Below are positions 1 to 7,036 of a stretch of 14,230 bases of DNA, piece after piece. Origin of the DNA: Desulfotignum sp. (GTDB lineage: Bacteria > Desulfobacterota > Desulfobacteria > Desulfobacterales > Desulfobacteraceae); contig JAABRW010000044.1 of assembly GCA_011390695.1 (NCBI GenBank), positions 1 through 14,230 of the forward strand. The letters are read 5' to 3'. The position numbers were made by a program, and so were the translations under genes. Each line of letters opens with the position of its first letter. The stretch's first letter is position 1. Below the pieces are notes generated by a model that searched no databases, was not told the DNA's origin, and saw only the letters and a list, made by a program, of their open reading frames with translations.

Positions 1-1034
1 GCGACCGCATGGATGCGGTCGCATTCTTTTTCCCGCAGATGCCCGATATTAAAGATCCTGGTAGTTCCTTTGGCAAAGGCTGCCACCACGGCAATGGCCG
101 GTACCGCATCCGGGGTGTCTGACATATCCACATCCACTGCTGACAGCACATTGCCTTTCACTGCCACGCTGTTGTCTTCAAAAAACAGGGAACACCCCAT
201 TTTTTCCAGTATATAGATCTGCCTGAAATCCCCCTGCAAAGACCGGGAACCGATATTTTCCACGCCGATTTTCTGCCCGGTGACAGCTGCGGCTGCCCAG
301 AAATATCCGGCATTGGACAGATCCGGTTCCACTGCATGGCTGCCGGCCATATAGGTCTGGCCGCCAGGAACCTCATAAGTGGTGTCATCTGTTTTGCCGG
401 CATTCACCTGAAATTGTTTCATCACATCCAGGGTCAGGTCGATGTAGGGGGAGGAAACCGGTGGCGAAACAAGCTTTATGGTCAAACCCTGTGACATGAA
501 AGGCCCGGACATGAGCAGGGCGGACAGGTATTGGCTGCTTTTTGAACAATCCAGATGAACCACACCGCCCTGGCGGCTTTTTCCCTGGATGGTTACCGGG
601 GGAAATCCCTGGGGGGTGTCGGATTTTGCATCAATGCCGATCTGGTTCAGGGCATCCAGCAGTTCTTTCATGGGACGGGTGCACATGCGCGCATTCCCGG
701 TGAGGATGTACGGGGTGGCACCCAGACCGGCAATCCCTGCCATAAGCCGCATGGAAGTACCCGAGTTTTCCAGATAAATGGGATCTTCATATGGCCCGGG
801 GTGTCCTGAAAAACCTGTGACACAGATGCTGTCTGAATCGGTTTTGGTAATATCCGCCCCCATGCAGGATAATGCATGCATGGTCAGATCAATATCCCGG
901 GAATGCAGCAGATTTTTGATGTAAGATGTCTGGCCGGATAATGCCGCACAGATGAGCATGCGGTGGGAAATGCTTTTGGATCCCGGGATTGTCACATTCT
1001 GATCAGAAATCTGCCTGGGAGCTATCTGTTTCAT
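1..1034 (-). CDS. aroA: 3-phosphoshikimate 1-carboxyvinyltransferase (EPSP synthase), C-terminus cut by window edge
   Basis: EPSP synthase transfers the enolpyruvyl group of PEP to shikimate-3-phosphate, the sixth step of chorismate synthesis, in the cytoplasm. I translated this frame by hand: it is open from ATG at 1034 to the window edge, giving 344 codons of a family that is usually about 430 residues. Visible signatures are PGSKSISHR at residues 17-25 (Lys20 and Arg25 match the substrate-binding Lys22 and Arg27 of E. coli), NSGTSMRLM at 90-98, RPMKELLDAL at 120-129, SSQYLSALLM at 166-175, SPYIDLTLDVM at 195-205, the PDA motif with Asp309 (E. coli Asp313 position), and LREKECDRI at 333-341 with the catalytic-type Glu336. 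The SSQ motif makes it E. coli-like rather than CP4-like. It starts 16 bases after aroE, with a weak AAGG about 11 bases before the ATG, and is probably co-transcribed with it. The family usually has Ser or Thr where this protein has Cys338. Confidence 0.95.
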   Translation of the reverse strand, partial: MKQIAPRQISDQNVTIPGSKSISHRMLICAALSGQTSYIKNLLHSRDIDLTMHALSCMGADITKTDSDSICVTGFSGHPGPYEDPIYLENSGTSMRLMAGIAGLGATPYILTGNARMCTRPMKELLDALNQIGIDAKSDTPQGFPPVTIQGKSRQGGVVHLDCSKSSQYLSALLMSGPFMSQGLTIKLVSPPVSSPYIDLTLDVMKQFQVNAGKTDDTTYEVPGGQTYMAGSHAVEPDLSNAGYFWAAAAVTGQKIGVENIGSRSLQGDFRQIYILEKMGCSLFFEDNSVAVKGNVLSAVDVDMSDTPDAVPAIAVVAAFAKGTTRIFNIGHLREKECDRIHAV

Positions 1035-1050
1035 AAAAAATATACCTTGG

Positions 1051-1881
1051 CTAACAGGATTGAAAATTCAGAAGGTCCAGGACCGACTGCCGCATTTTTT
1101 TCATTTCCGGTGAAATCCCGGTCCACAAAAAAAATTGGGCTGCTGCCTGGGCCACAAACATGTCCAAACCGTCAATAACCGTGCATCCCTTTTCCCGGGC
1201 CATGCTGATCAAACGGGTATGCAAAGGCGAATAGACCACATCCATGACCACGGTATCCTGGGTAAGGCACGCTGCCGGACAGGCCAGCACACCTGCATTA
1301 GGGTCCATGCCCATGGCCGTGGTGTTGATGATGATGTCAAAACCCGGGCCGGTGAGTTTGTCCAGGGGCACAAATCGGGCCCCATAGGCCAAAGCCAGTT
1401 CCCTGCCGCGGTCTTCAGAGCGGTTGGTGATTGTCAGACAGCCCTTATGGCTGTGAATGCCAAAGGCAACAGCCCTGGCCGCCCCCCCTGCCCCGATGAC
1501 CAGAATTTTTTTTTGGGCAATACCAAAAGGGGCCAAAGGAAGAATTGCCGCCTGGCTGTCAGTATTGTATCCCAGCAACCGGCCCTCCTGGTTGACAATG
1601 GTGTTGACCGCGCCAATGGTCCGGGCCTGCTCATCTATCCAGTCCAGATGTGGCATGATGCTTTGTTTAAACGGAATGGTTATGGATGCGCCCTTTATAT
1701 GCAATTGCCTTATGGCATCCACTGCCCGGCCGATATCTTGTGGTGCAAACGCCAGATACACGGCATTTATCTTGTTCTCTGCAAAGGCCCGGTTATGTAC
1801 CAAAGGGCTTTTGGAGTGAGACACCGGGTTGCCGAGCACACAAAAAAGCTGGGTATCTGCGGTAATATCCACCATGTTCAT
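1051..1881 (-). CDS. aroE: shikimate 5-dehydrogenase (NADP+)
   Basis: Cytoplasmic enzyme that reduces 3-dehydroshikimate to shikimate with NADPH. The 276-residue length is normal for AroE. The shikimate-binding domain shows GNPVSHSKSPLVHN at residues 17-30, SITIPFK at 66-72 with the catalytic Lys72, GAVNTI at 90-95 and GYNTD at 104-108 with the catalytic-pair Asp108. The NADP domain shows the glycine-rich loop VIGAGGAARA at 128-137 and NRS at 153-155, whose Arg fits NADP preference. INTTAMGM at 185-192 (usually INATSxGM), DVVYSPLHTRL at 214-224 and the C-terminal DGLDMFVAQAAAQFFLWTG at 237-255 complete the family pattern. ATG at 1881 gives the longest form. An in-frame ATG at 1875 has GAGAG six bases upstream and may be the true start. 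The gene lies 21 bases after the CNNM gene and 16 before aroA. A run of nine A lies in the codons for residues 123-126. Confidence 0.96.
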   Translation of the reverse strand: MNMVDITADTQLFCVLGNPVSHSKSPLVHNRAFAENKINAVYLAFAPQDIGRAVDAIRQLHIKGASITIPFKQSIMPHLDWIDEQARTIGAVNTIVNQEGRLLGYNTDSQAAILPLAPFGIAQKKILVIGAGGAARAVAFGIHSHKGCLTITNRSEDRGRELALAYGARFVPLDKLTGPGFDIIINTTAMGMDPNAGVLACPAACLTQDTVVMDVVYSPLHTRLISMAREKGCTVIDGLDMFVAQAAAQFFLWTGISPEMKKMRQSVLDLLNFQSC

Positions 1882-1902
1882 CTCTCTTCTTTCTTCTGTA
1901 AC

Positions 1903-3141
1903 TTACTCTTTTTTAACAATAAAGGACTGAATGCGGTTGCCGTCCATATCCTTGACGGTTGCACTCCATTTATCAATGATAATGGATTCTCCAGGCTGGG
2001 GTATCCGGTCGATCTGCTCAAGAAAAAAACCGGAAAACGTGTCATAACTTGCAGATTCCGGGATATTGATATCGATTTCCTTGTTCAGGTCATCCACATC
2101 AATCCTGCCCGCCACCAGCCACTTGTTGCCCTTGAGGCGGACGATATCCGGCACCAGCCTGTCGGTTTCATCAATTATCTCCCCGATGATCTCTTCCACC
2201 ACATCCTCCAGGGTCACCAGGCCGGACACACCGCCGTGTTCATCCACCACGATGGCCATGTGGCTTTTTTTGGCCTTGAATTCCTGGAGCAGGGAATCCA
2301 GTTTTTTGGATTCAGGAATAAAATAGGGTTTTTTCATGATGGTTTTGATATCCAGGGAAGCGATTTTGTCTTCAGATGTGGTCAGCTTCTGAAAGCTGGC
2401 AAACAGATCTTTCAGATGCAGGATGCCGATGACATTGTCAATACTGTTTTCAATAACCGGAATCCTGGAGTATCCGGTTTTCAAAATGGCCTGGATATCC
2501 GGTTTCTGCTCCACATCCACCACATACATATCAGCCCGGGGGGTCATGATTTCACAGCAGGAGGTGTCATCAAATTCAAAAATATTGGTGATATATTCTT
2601 TTTCCGCTTCCTTGATTTCTCCTTCCTCCTCCACCACTTCCACCATGGTCATGAGTTCATCTTCGGTAACAGCGTGGTATTTCGGATTGACTGCTCCATG
2701 GAGTTTGGGGATGAAATTGAGGACCAGAATCAGGGGCCAGAAGATCTTGGAGAGCCAGAAAAGAGGGAAAATAACCCCCCTGGCCACAAGTACGCTGTAC
2801 TGGGTGGCAAAGGATTTGGGAAAAATTTCTCCAAATACCAGAATAACAAATGTCATACCCCCTGTGGCAATGCCCACGGCATTGGATTGAAAATGGGAGA
2901 TGGCAATGGATGTGGCCAGTGCGGATCCCCCGATGTTCACCAGGTTGTTGCCTATGAGAATGGTTGTTAACAGGGTGTGGGCATCCTGTTTCATTTTCAG
3001 GATCAGATGCCCGGTTCTGGACCCGTCTTTTGCAATATGGAGTGCTTTGATCTTGGAAATGGAAAAAAGCGCGGTTTCAGAAGATGAAAAAAAACCGGAT
3101 AATACAAGACAAATGATCAGCAGGGTCATCTCAAAAGTCAT
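1903..3141 (-). CDS. CNNM/CorC-family membrane protein with CBS pair (HlyC/CorC type)
   Basis: Inner-membrane protein of the CNNM family (DUF21 plus CBS plus CorC_HlyC), 412 residues. Characterised relatives (bacterial CorB/CorC, eukaryotic CNNM) act in Mg2+ transport or efflux; the cation for this one is inferred. Hydrophobic segments lie near residues 1-25, 57-80, 90-112 and 125-146, with the family motifs SGFFSSSETAL at 15-25, GNNLVNI at 64-70 and GEIFPKSFA at 104-112. A first CBS domain begins at IMTPRADM (198-205). A second runs about 268-322 and ends in DEHGGVSGLVTLEDVVEEI at 300-318. The C-terminal 333-410 is the CorC_HlyC domain. I chose ATG at 3141; a TTG one codon upstream (3144) is also open. 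AAGGA lies 14 bases before the ATG, rather far. It follows lpxB after 46 bases and heads a group with aroE and aroA. Older labels such as hemolysin are misleading. Confidence 0.92.
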   Translation of the reverse strand: MTFEMTLLIICLVLSGFFSSSETALFSISKIKALHIAKDGSRTGHLILKMKQDAHTLLTTILIGNNLVNIGGSALATSIAISHFQSNAVGIATGGMTFVILVFGEIFPKSFATQYSVLVARGVIFPLFWLSKIFWPLILVLNFIPKLHGAVNPKYHAVTEDELMTMVEVVEEEGEIKEAEKEYITNIFEFDDTSCCEIMTPRADMYVVDVEQKPDIQAILKTGYSRIPVIENSIDNVIGILHLKDLFASFQKLTTSEDKIASLDIKTIMKKPYFIPESKKLDSLLQEFKAKKSHMAIVVDEHGGVSGLVTLEDVVEEIIGEIIDETDRLVPDIVRLKGNKWLVAGRIDVDDLNKEIDINIPESASYDTFSGFFLEQIDRIPQPGESIIIDKWSATVKDMDGNRIQSFIVKKE

Positions 3142-3170
3142 CAAAATCGATTCTTTCCTTCAAAAGGTAT

Positions 3171-3199
3171 ATTATAATCAGGTTACTTTAATAAGGTTT
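3171..3199 (-). promoter_or_regulatory. possible promoter for the CNNM-aroE-aroA group
   Basis: A perfect TATAAT lies on the minus strand at 3176-3171 in the AT-rich gap between lpxB and the CNNM gene. The hexamer at the expected -35 distance (AAACCT, 17-bp spacer) does not match consensus. A TTGACA occurs further upstream at 3214-3209 inside lpxB, but lies 32 bp from the TATAAT, too far to pair with it. The position, 30 bases before the CNNM start, suits a promoter that would let this group be expressed apart from the lipid A block, but only half of the signal is convincing. Confidence 0.3.
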
Positions 3200-4381
3200 A
3201 TTGGTGTTTGTCAAACCAAGACTTGGCCGGTCATCAACATTGGTTCGGGCCAAAAGATCCAGAGCGATTTTTGCTGCCCGTGCTGCAGCACCGGCAGACC
3301 CCAGCAGCCGTCGAACCGACACAAGTTTTTGGGAATATTCAGGCAGGTTGTCCAGCATATCCAGGGCGGTTGCACATATATTTCGGGAACTGGCCTCAGT
3401 CTGCAGCAGTTCAGGCATCACCTGCCTGCCGGCAATGAGATTGGCCAAACCGGCATATTTTACCTTTACCACAATTTTGGCAATCTTGAAACTCACAGGC
3501 GACATTTTATAGACAATGATGGTGGGTATTTTCCACAGGGCTGCTTCCAGTGTAATGGTGCCGGAGGCAGCAATGAGCATATCTGCCTGCTCAAAAATCT
3601 GCCTGGGGCTGCCGCTGATCAGGGTGAACAAACCTGTTTCTTTATGGGATGCCAGAACTGATTCAATGCTCTGCAAAGGAATTGCATCTGCTGCAGAGAC
3701 CAGAAACCTGGTATCAGGCCGGTGTTTCTGGATCATTTTAGCGGCAGCCACCATCAGATCCAGCAGTTTTTGTATTTCCGTTTTTCTGGACCCCGGTAAA
3801 AGCCCGATAATCCAGGGATTTGAAGGGGTTGCTGTTTTTTGGGGTTTGGGTGTGACTGCAAGAGGATATTGGTCCATCAAAGGATTTCCCACATAAGTGG
3901 CAGGGATACCTGCTTTTTTATACAATTTTTCCTCAAAGGGAAAAATCAGGCCTGCATGGTCCACAAACCGTTTTATCTGCCAGATGCGGGACCTGTTCCA
4001 GGCCCATATTTTGGGGGTTATATAATAAAACACCCTGGTTGTGGTATGTTTTTTGGCAAACCGGGCGGCTTTGAGGTTGAACCCGGGATAATCAATAAGA
4101 ATGAGCAGACCCGGCTGTTTTGCCCTCAGCTGTGATGTGAAACATTCAAAGGCCTGCTTGATGGATCTGAACTGAAAAATAACTTCTGTCAGCCCCATGG
4201 CGGACAAATTTTTAATGGAAAAAAACAGATCCACACCAGCATCTGCCATACAGGCACCGCCGATACCTGAAAAGTTCAATGCTGGATCAAGGCGCTGCAT
4301 GGCCCTTACCAGGGATGCCCCGTGCACATCACCGGATGGTTCTCCAGTCAATACCATGACATGGCCCCTGGACATATTCAT
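3188..4381 (-). CDS. lpxB: lipid-A-disaccharide synthase
   Basis: LpxB is a GT19 glycosyltransferase at the inner face of the inner membrane. It joins UDP-2,3-diacylglucosamine to lipid X to make the beta-1,6 lipid A disaccharide 1-phosphate with release of UDP. Its 397 residues fit the family. Motifs seen are GEPSGD at residues 13-18, GIGG at 39-42, LIDYPGFN at 95-102 (Asp97 matches the essential Asp98 of E. coli), YYITPKIWAW at 119-128, FPFEEKLY at 147-154, YVGNPL at 163-168, GLLPGSRKTEI at 193-203 (Arg199 corresponds to the essential Arg201 of E. coli), AASGTITLEAAL at 271-282 and AGRQVMPELLQ at 317-327. The ATG overlaps the lpxI stop in an ATGA, so translation is probably coupled. It takes the product of LpxI, its immediate neighbour, as acceptor. 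The gene ends 46 bases before the next start and closes the lipid A block. Confidence 0.96.
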   Translation of the reverse strand: MNMSRGHVMVLTGEPSGDVHGASLVRAMQRLDPALNFSGIGGACMADAGVDLFFSIKNLSAMGLTEVIFQFRSIKQAFECFTSQLRAKQPGLLILIDYPGFNLKAARFAKKHTTTRVFYYITPKIWAWNRSRIWQIKRFVDHAGLIFPFEEKLYKKAGIPATYVGNPLMDQYPLAVTPKPQKTATPSNPWIIGLLPGSRKTEIQKLLDLMVAAAKMIQKHRPDTRFLVSAADAIPLQSIESVLASHKETGLFTLISGSPRQIFEQADMLIAASGTITLEAALWKIPTIIVYKMSPVSFKIAKIVVKVKYAGLANLIAGRQVMPELLQTEASSRNICATALDMLDNLPEYSQKLVSVRRLLGSAGAAARAAKIALDLLARTNVDDRPSLGLTNTNKPY

Positions 4382-5196
4382 GGAATATCATCATCATTCA
4401 AAGCCAGGATGGCAATGTTGTGGTGATCAGCCAGGTCAATCATCTGCTGCCGGTCAAATGCCAGAGATCTGCCTGCTTCCAGAACCAGCACCGTGGCACC
4501 GGCTGATACCATGGTCTGGATAGTATCAGCGCCTGACGAAGGCAGGTCAAAACGCATATCCTGCTGTGGTTTGGATAATTTTACCACCACAGCCCCGTTG
4601 CCCCGGGCAAGATTTCCTCCCCGCATGATGGCGGCATCGGTTCCCTCAATGGCTTCCACGGCCAGAACCGTGCCGTTGCTGATCACGACGCACTGGCCGA
4701 TATCCAGTTCCCCAATGGCTTTGGCCAGCCTCCATCCCTGGAAGGCATCTTTTTTTTCCGCCTTGTCCAAAGATCTTCTGGTCCAGCAGCCGGGCGGGCT
4801 GATCAGTTCGGGCAGTAAAAAGGTGGATGGTTTAATCTCAATACCCTCTTTTTGCATAAGATCAGCAAATGCACCCAGGACAGTATTGTCATGGCTGTAA
4901 CCGGTTTTGGCAATAAATGCCAGGGCTTTGAAATCAGGTCGGATATCTTTGAAAATAGTGGTTTTTTTAATACTTCCCAGCATCACTGCCTGAAGGATGT
5001 CATGGCGTTTGAAATATTTCACCAGTCTGGAGATCTGGCCCAGATACAGCCATTGAAATGCATTCACGTGCTCAGCCAGAACCGGGTCTGTTTCGGAAAA
5101 AAAACCGGCAGCAACAACTGTTATATTTTTTTGGGCGGCTTTTTTTGCAAACAGGAGCGGAAACTGACCACCGCCTGCGATGAGTCCGATTTTCAT
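4378..5196 (-). CDS. lpxI: UDP-2,3-diacylglucosamine diphosphatase LpxI
   Basis: LpxI (formerly DUF1009) hydrolyses UDP-2,3-diacylglucosamine to lipid X and UMP. It replaces the unrelated LpxH of gammaproteobacteria and attacks the other phosphorus atom of the diphosphate. The 272-residue protein has the N-terminal LIAGGGQFPLLFAKKA at residues 5-20, the AVEAIEGTDAAIMRGG stretch at 179-194, and KLSKPQQDMRFDLPSSG at 206-222. The acidic QDMRFD part (212-217) is where I expect the catalytic Asp (Asp225 in Caulobacter LpxI) to lie, though I could not align it. The start ATG at 5196 lies 5 bases after the lpxA stop and follows eight A with no visible Shine-Dalgarno, so translation may depend on ribosomes finishing lpxA. 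The stop overlaps the lpxB start. The lpxA-lpxI-lpxB context supports the call strongly. Confidence 0.94.
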   Translation of the reverse strand: MKIGLIAGGGQFPLLFAKKAAQKNITVVAAGFFSETDPVLAEHVNAFQWLYLGQISRLVKYFKRHDILQAVMLGSIKKTTIFKDIRPDFKALAFIAKTGYSHDNTVLGAFADLMQKEGIEIKPSTFLLPELISPPGCWTRRSLDKAEKKDAFQGWRLAKAIGELDIGQCVVISNGTVLAVEAIEGTDAAIMRGGNLARGNGAVVVKLSKPQQDMRFDLPSSGADTIQTMVSAGATVLVLEAGRSLAFDRQQMIDLADHHNIAILALNDDDIP

Positions 5197-5201
5197 TTTT
5201 T

Positions 5202-5972
5202 TTATCTGGTGATACCCCGGTTTGAATTAACGATAAAATCTGTAAAATTCTTTACTTCGGGAATTTGTTCCACTTCTGCTTTCACCCTTTCCGAGGCCTG
5301 TTTCACGGTCAATCCGATTCTGAAAAAAATCCGGTAGGCTTTTTTGAGTTCCCCCAAAGCAAAAGAGGAAAACTGGTGCCGTTTGAGTCCCACATTATTG
5401 AGGCCGTGCAGGGCGGCCCGGTCCCCGGCTGCAATGACATAGGGCGGGATATCCTTGACCACGGCGGACTTGCCGCCGATATAGGCAAAATCACCGATTT
5501 TTACAAACTGGTGAATGGCCACAAGTCCCCCGATGGTGGCATGGTCTCCTATTTCAATGTGCCCGGCCAGGGTGGAATTGTTGGCCAGAATTACCTGTCT
5601 GCCGGTTTTACAGTCATGGGCGATATGGGTATAAGCCATCAGGTAATTTTCTTCCCCCACTTCCGTGATACCCCCCCCGGTCTCGGTGCCCCGGTTGATG
5701 GTGACAAATTCCCGGATAATGGAGCCCCGGCCAATCTTCAGGTAACTTTTTTCTCCATGAAATTTCAAATCCTGGGGGGCACCGCCAATGGCGGCATACT
5801 GGAATATCTGGCAGTCTTCTCCTATGGAGACATAATTGTCAATGGTGGTATGGGACCCGATAGTGGTATTGGAACCGATGTGTACATCTGATTTGACAAT
5901 GGTATAGGGACCGATGGTAACATTGTTACCAATTTCAGCCGAACCGTCGATAATGGCTGTGGGGTGAATCAT
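5202..5972 (-). CDS. lpxA: acyl-[ACP]--UDP-N-acetylglucosamine O-acyltransferase
   Basis: LpxA starts lipid A synthesis in the cytoplasm by moving an (R)-3-hydroxyacyl chain from ACP to the 3-OH of UDP-GlcNAc. The 256 residues are typical. Residues 1-185 are hexapeptide repeats of a left-handed beta helix, and the rest is the helical C-terminal domain. THIAHDC at 115-121 carries His119, matching catalytic His125 of E. coli. LAGH at 135-138 and HQF at 154-156 match E. coli His144 and His160. Gly167 aligns with Gly173 of E. coli, the acyl-chain ruler position. The ending LKRHQFSS at 196-203 is also family-like. The ATG overlaps the lpxD stop as ATGA, and lpxI follows after 5 bases. The usual fabZ between lpxD and lpxA is absent. 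Codons for Gly99-101 form a run of eight G. Confidence 0.97.
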   Translation of the reverse strand: MIHPTAIIDGSAEIGNNVTIGPYTIVKSDVHIGSNTTIGSHTTIDNYVSIGEDCQIFQYAAIGGAPQDLKFHGEKSYLKIGRGSIIREFVTINRGTETGGGITEVGEENYLMAYTHIAHDCKTGRQVILANNSTLAGHIEIGDHATIGGLVAIHQFVKIGDFAYIGGKSAVVKDIPPYVIAAGDRAALHGLNNVGLKRHQFSSFALGELKKAYRIFFRIGLTVKQASERVKAEVEQIPEVKNFTDFIVNSNRGITR

Positions 5973-7018
5973 TGGGGCTCCGATTGGTTTATGATGCTTT
6001 CAAGTGAATTAAGCCGCTTTTCAAGGGACAGGAGTGTTTTTCTCATGCCCGGCAGCCGGCTGATAATATTAACGACCTTGAGCCAGGTTTTATGGGGCAT
6101 GTGGGGAATGCCCGACACAATCTGGTTTTCTTGAACAGAAGAGGAAACACCGGCATACGGTCCTACTATAACATTGTCGCCAATGGTCAAATGACCTGAA
6201 ATACCGGCTTTTCCTGCTATGATAACATTTTTTCCCACCCGGGTGGAACCTGCGATGGCTGCCTGGGCCACCACCAGGGTATTGTCTCCGATGGTCACAT
6301 TGTGGGCAATATGCACCTGGTTGTCGGTTTTTACACCGGAACCGATGCTGGTGATGCCAAGGGTACCCCGGTCAATGGTATTGCAGGCACCGATTTCCAC
6401 ATGGTCCCCTATCCTGACATGCCCGGTATGGGACAGTTTGACATGGGTACCGGCATTCTGGACAAATCCATACCCGTCAGATCCGATAACCGATCCCGGG
6501 TGGACAGTGACATGGTCCCCCAGGCAGCAGCGGTCCATGAGGGTGACATTGGGCTTGAGAACACAGTGTTCCCCCACAACACATCCGTCTCCGATATACA
6601 CATGGGGCATGATATGCACCCCGTCCTTGATGACCACATTGTCTTTGATGACCACGTGGGCATCTATGGTCACATCAGCTCCAACTTTGCAGTTGTCACC
6701 GATAACGGCAAGCGCACTGATGCCCGGGGCAGGTAATGATACCGGATGAAAATGGTTCACCACTTCAAAAAACGCCAGCCTGGGATTATCCGTTTGCAAA
6801 ACACAGGGATGGTTCACTTTTTCCATATCACAAAAAGGGATGATCACAGCGCCGGCACACGTCTGATTCAGACGTGACAGATATGATGCATCACCGGCAA
6901 AAGTGATATCCGACGATGCGGCGGTGTCAAAAGAAGAGACACCGGTAATGGGCAGCAGAGGATCTCCGGACAGCCGGGCATTGATCAGTGCTGCAATGTC
7001 TTTGACAAGAAATTTCAT
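5969..7018 (-). CDS. lpxD: UDP-3-O-(3-hydroxyacyl)glucosamine N-acyltransferase
   Basis: LpxD adds the second 3-hydroxyacyl chain, from ACP, to the 2-amino group of UDP-3-O-acylglucosamine (the LpxC product). From ATG at 7018 it has 349 residues. An N-terminal uridine-binding domain (about 1-100, with SSDITFAGDASYLSRL at 35-50) is followed by hexapeptide repeats at about 105-305 and a helical tail with a heptad-like LLSLEKRLNSLESI at 329-342. HIAHNV at 236-241 places His239 at the same number as catalytic His239 of E. coli, mild support for this start. The reading frame also allows a TTG at 7036, directly after the ompH stop; this adds MPASCP, which does not look like LpxD. Neither start has a clear Shine-Dalgarno, so translation probably depends on coupling to ompH. 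The stop overlaps lpxA by 4 bases. Confidence 0.95.
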   Translation of the reverse strand: MKFLVKDIAALINARLSGDPLLPITGVSSFDTAASSDITFAGDASYLSRLNQTCAGAVIIPFCDMEKVNHPCVLQTDNPRLAFFEVVNHFHPVSLPAPGISALAVIGDNCKVGADVTIDAHVVIKDNVVIKDGVHIMPHVYIGDGCVVGEHCVLKPNVTLMDRCCLGDHVTVHPGSVIGSDGYGFVQNAGTHVKLSHTGHVRIGDHVEIGACNTIDRGTLGITSIGSGVKTDNQVHIAHNVTIGDNTLVVAQAAIAGSTRVGKNVIIAGKAGISGHLTIGDNVIVGPYAGVSSSVQENQIVSGIPHMPHKTWLKVVNIISRLPGMRKTLLSLEKRLNSLESIINQSEPQ

Positions 7019-7036
7019 GGGGCAAGATGCCGGCAA

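Noticed and set aside
158..403. Minus-strand open frame of 81 codons near the left edge
   Set aside because: It is in a different frame from aroA, which covers this stretch with clear EPSP synthase motifs.
1135..2970. A 611-codon open frame on the plus strand, antisense to aroE and the CNNM gene
   Set aside because: It is a shadow frame. Both genes beneath it have complete family motifs, and the plus-strand translation is rich in His, Gly and Asn without any recognisable domain. It also has no plausible ribosome site.
7019..7036. TTG start for LpxD at 7036
   Set aside because: It adds six residues unlike LpxD, while ATG 7018 gives the family N-terminus and puts the catalytic His at 239. It remains possible because neither start has a clear Shine-Dalgarno.
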